The translations under genes and the position numbers were made by a program. Positions 6,367 to 7,584 of a DNA stretch of 7,584 nt are shown here, in pieces (the first letter of the stretch is position 1; each line of letters starts with the position of its first letter). This DNA is from Planctomycetaceae bacterium. Its GTDB lineage: Bacteria; Planctomycetota; Planctomycetia; Pirellulales; Thermoguttaceae. The notes below the pieces were generated by a model that searched no databases, was not told the DNA's origin, and saw only the letters and a program-made list of their open reading frames with translations. The DNA lies in assembly GCA_009776995.1 (NCBI GenBank), contig WRMR01000234.1:1-7584 (forward strand). Reading direction: 5' to 3'.

Positions 6367-6400
6367 GAGGATTCGGAAATCAGGCACGTCAAGTGTCACT
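6304..6400 (-). ncRNA. Putative 97-nt structured RNA with two interlocked helices
   Basis: Predicted transcription starts at about 6400 and ends in the U tract at 6304. Helix 1 pairs the 5' end AGTGACACTTGACGTGC (6400-6384) with GCGCGTCCAGTGTCACT (6352-6336): 17 positions with one U-C mismatch and one G-U wobble. Helix 2 is the terminator stem, 6366-6353 with 6325-6313. Their arms alternate along the RNA (1a, 2a, 1b, 2b), which is an H-type pseudoknot topology, with 17 nt, 0 nt and 10 nt connectors. The two helices share no bases. The 10-nt connector is short to span a full 17-bp helix, so helix 1 may be only partly formed in the knot. It may be a stand-alone small RNA or a regulatory leader of the 68-residue gene. 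Confidence 0.55.
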
Positions 6401-6406
6401 GATTGT

Positions 6407-6435
6407 ATTCTACACGATTTGAAAGATTCTGTCAA
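6407..6435 (-). promoter_or_regulatory. Consensus promoter of the structured RNA
   Basis: On the minus strand TTGACA (6435-6430), a 17-nt spacer and TAGAAT (6412-6407) give a near-perfect sigma70 promoter, the best in the window by box match plus spacing. The predicted start, about 7 nt after the -10 box, coincides with the first base of RNA helix 1. Confidence 0.75.
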
Positions 6436-6448
6436 TACCTTTTTGACA
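6430..6448. promoter_or_regulatory. Inverted repeat overlapping the -35 box, candidate operator
   Basis: TGTCAA, 7 nt, TTGACA: a 19-bp site with perfect 6-base arms. One arm is the -35 box of the RNA promoter, so an occupying protein would block polymerase. It lies 13 nt past the stop of the XRE regulator gene, the obvious candidate to bind it. The T-rich centre and flanks are low complexity, so chance similarity is possible. Confidence 0.4.
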
Positions 6449-6461
6449 TTTTTTTTCAAAA

Positions 6462-6722
6462 TTATTTTTTGGGCATTAGCGTTCGAACTTCGATGCCCAA
6501 TTTTTCTGCCAAGAACGGCAGATATTTGATTTGAGGTGAGGTCTTTCCGGCTTCCCAGTAATAGATTGTCCGCGTATCGACCTCGACAGCTTCTGCGACT
6601 TCTTCGTGCGACAATCCCGCCTTCTCTCTCAAGGCCTTGAGCCTTGCGGCAAAACGCCCTTCGTAGGTGCTCTGGTCTACTTCTTTCCGTGGACGCGCCA
6701 TTTTGAGCTTCGGTTTGGACAT
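6462..6722 (-). CDS. XRE-family helix-turn-helix regulator, small repressor-like
   Basis: This encodes 86 residues. A Lys/Arg-rich N-terminus (MSKPKLKMARPRKEVDQSTY) leads into a single HTH_3 domain, about residues 22-78. It has FAARLKALREKAGLSHEEVAEAV as the first helices, DTRTIYYWEAGK as recognition helix and turn, and LPFLAEKLGIEVRTLMP as the closing helices. There is no protease or oligomerisation domain, so it is Cro-like or a small repressor. Neither the ATG at 6722 nor the ATG at 6701 (MARPRK) has a good ribosome site; the second fits the usual start of similar proteins. It is divergent from the membrane-protein gene at 6843, and it lies directly upstream of the promoter of the structured RNA. 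It probably controls one or both. Confidence 0.85.
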   Translation of the reverse strand: MSKPKLKMARPRKEVDQSTYEGRFAARLKALREKAGLSHEEVAEAVEVDTRTIYYWEAGKTSPQIKYLPFLAEKLGIEVRTLMPKK

Positions 6723-6810
6723 GACAGGAATGGGAAACTTTCATGGTTATCGGGGTTGTAACGGGGAAAACTTCAATCTTTTAGCCGGAACGGACGATAA
6801 AAGGGATACG

Positions 6811-6820
6811 GAACCGGTTC
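6811..6820. promoter_or_regulatory. GAACCGGTTC palindrome between divergent genes
   Basis: A perfect 10-bp palindrome lies in the 120-nt gap between the XRE gene and the rightward membrane-protein gene, 23 nt before the latter's ATG. Such short dyads between divergent phage genes are often repressor sites. No convincing promoter could be placed in this gap on either strand, so the assignment is weak. Confidence 0.3.
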
Positions 6821-6842
6821 AAAACTTAGAAATGAAATAAAA

Positions 6843-7430
6843 ATGGCATATTCCGACGATGTAATGATCGTGCTCCTTCAAAAATGTTTACTTGCATCCA
6901 GACAGGGACCGCCGCCCTACAATATCGAAATTGAAAACGAAAATGAGGAAAGTTGTTACGAGATTGCAATAAACAAAAAATATATTGATTTGGTTCGCGG
7001 AAACGAATTCAATCGTTTCACGTCTAACGGTCAAATCGCACTCAACAACTTGGTGGAAGCGAAAAAACAAAATGAAATCAAACAGGAAAGGCACTTGCTC
7101 GAACAGGAACGTCTTGCTCTTGAAATCAAACGCGATGCACGGGAAATACGGTTATTTTGGGTTGCTATCTGCTCTCTTTTGATTGCTTTCGGTGCTCTCG
7201 TAATATCGGCTATTGCTTTGTGTCGGCCTGCTGTCGTCAAGTTTGATTCGCGTGGCATTCCTTTCACAATCACAACTCAAAAGGATCGACAGAATGATTC
7301 CGGCGAGTCCGAAAGCACTGGCAATCAAAAACAAAACGAAAGACGAAACAGGACTGGTCATTTTGTCGATCCGTTTACTCACCCGGTCGATACGTCGGTC
7401 GAGGAAATCAATAACCTCATAAGCCGTTGA
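6843..7430 (+). CDS. Single-pass membrane protein with N-terminal cytoplasmic domain, unknown
   Basis: This ORF encodes 195 residues. Residues 1-75 look like a small alpha/beta domain; the stretch EIAINKKYIDLV then FTSNGQIALNNLVEA recalls the end of a winged helix. Residues about 76-100 are a charged probable coiled coil (QERHLLEQERLALEIKR). Residues about 103-127 are one clear membrane helix (LFWVAICSLLIAFGALVISAIAL). Positive charge before the helix puts the N-terminus inside the cell. The tail after residue 130 is polar and low complexity, and it is complementary in codon register to the reverse-strand ORF, so part of it may be only fortuitously open. No good ribosome site precedes the ATG. 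Its place beside the regulator fits a superinfection-exclusion or lysogenic-conversion gene, but no family is recognised. Confidence 0.6.
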   Translation: MAYSDDVMIVLLQKCLLASRQGPPPYNIEIENENEESCYEIAINKKYIDLVRGNEFNRFTSNGQIALNNLVEAKKQNEIKQERHLLEQERLALEIKRDAREIRLFWVAICSLLIAFGALVISAIALCRPAVVKFDSRGIPFTITTQKDRQNDSGESESTGNQKQNERRNRTGHFVDPFTHPVDTSVEEINNLISR

Positions 7431-7490
7431 ATTCACGCGGCTGAGGACATATTTGAATTCTTCATCATCTCTTTGGTCGTTTATTATCAT
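7152..7490 (-). CDS. Possible single-pass membrane protein overlapping on the reverse strand
   Basis: This is a 112-residue ORF. The N-terminal 48 residues are charged and probably helical (DEEFKYVLSRVNSTAYEVIDF, then DRRIDRVSKRIDKM). They are followed by one membrane helix at about 50-72 (FVLFLIASAFGLAGIILSILLSC) and a polar, Ser/Asn-rich tail. That tail is the complement of the other gene's membrane helix, so it may be an accidental extension. It converges with the 195-residue gene and overlaps it by 279 nt in exact codon register. No ribosome site or promoter is evident before the ATG at 7490. The natural-looking N-terminus argues for a gene; the missing start signals argue against it. It could be a spurious ORF. 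Confidence 0.4.
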   Translation of the reverse strand: MIINDQRDDEEFKYVLSRVNSTAYEVIDFLDRRIDRVSKRIDKMTSPVSSFVLFLIASAFGLAGIILSILLSCDCERNATRIKLDDSRPTQSNSRYYESTESNQKRADSNPK

Positions 7491-7584
7491 GTTGCATAAA
7501 AGCGAGTGGGATTCAAATAAAAACGCCCTACTTACCTCACTCTATTGGACACACGAGCGAAGCAAGCAGGGCTTTAACGATTTA

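Noticed and set aside
6072..6400. Type III toxin-antitoxin locus (pseudoknot RNA, terminator, then toxin gene)
   Set aside because: The layout is similar, but there are no tandem RNA repeats, the RNA unit is much longer than ToxI units, and the 68-residue protein is far smaller than and unlike ToxN-type toxins.
6481..6493. A 13-base match (GTTCGAACTTCGA) between the end of the XRE gene and the head-promoter palindrome
   Set aside because: It lies in coding sequence, matches only part of the palindrome, and one 13-base repeat is expected by chance in a window of this size on two strands.
6331..6744. Leftward ORF of 137 codons overlapping the XRE gene
   Set aside because: It crosses the XRE gene in another frame and runs through the promoter and terminator of the structured RNA; composition is Arg/Ser-rich without protein features.
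7491..7584. Possible att site or promoter at the right end
   Set aside because: No tRNA, no repeat of this stretch elsewhere in the window, and no convincing promoter boxes could be found.

Overview
This window is a piece of a tailed-phage genome, most likely a prophage or prophage remnant in a bacterial chromosome. Nearly everything points left (minus strand). Composition is moderate, and most phage genes have clear Shine-Dalgarno sites, so a Gram-negative-type host with a standard genetic code is likely. The small XRE regulator and the DUF3782-like nuclease loosely recall Planctomycetes and other PVC-group genomes. That host guess is low confidence and rests on family resemblance only.

Region 1 (1-3711), head module. 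Reading leftward from a TTTACA-17-TAATCT promoter with a 19-bp palindrome just upstream, the genes are: a small gpW-position protein, a lambda-type portal protein joined to it by a TAATG overlap, a prohead protease carrying a C-terminal coiled-coil scaffold domain, and the major capsid protein, which runs off the left edge. Inside the protease gene an in-frame ATG with its own Shine-Dalgarno site could give a free scaffold, as in lambda C/Nu3.

Region 2 (3774-5802), recombination module plus an apparent insertion. A YqaJ-type exonuclease is followed by a short protein whose N-terminus resembles a phage single-strand recombination family but whose second half does not. Next comes a PD-(D/E)XK protein of the DUF3782 type, with a strong promoter inside the end of the preceding gene. 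No terminase gene lies between here and the portal, where one would be expected, so this looks like a cargo (moron) insertion and/or deletion. Two degenerate tandem arrays of the pentamer CNNGG (minus-strand reading) lie in the leaders of the exonuclease gene and of the truncated gene.

Region 3 (5803-6462), small genes and an RNA. Two small unknown genes converge and overlap at their ends. The leftward one is preceded by a consensus promoter (TTGACA-17-TAGAAT), a transcribed region of about 97 nt that can form two long interlocked helices (pseudoknot topology), and an intrinsic-terminator-like U8 tract. This is the most unusual feature here: a stand-alone small RNA or a terminator-bearing leader.

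Region 4 (6462-7584), control and accessory genes. A small XRE repressor-like gene points left. Divergent from it is a rightward gene for a single-pass membrane protein, and a second single-pass membrane ORF comes from the opposite strand, overlapping the first in exact codon register. These two membrane genes and the XRE gene lack the good ribosome binding sites of the other genes, which suggests a different origin. The last 94 bases (7491-7584) show no supportable feature. No tRNA, rRNA, CRISPR array, insertion sequence, integrase or lysis gene is visible in the window.
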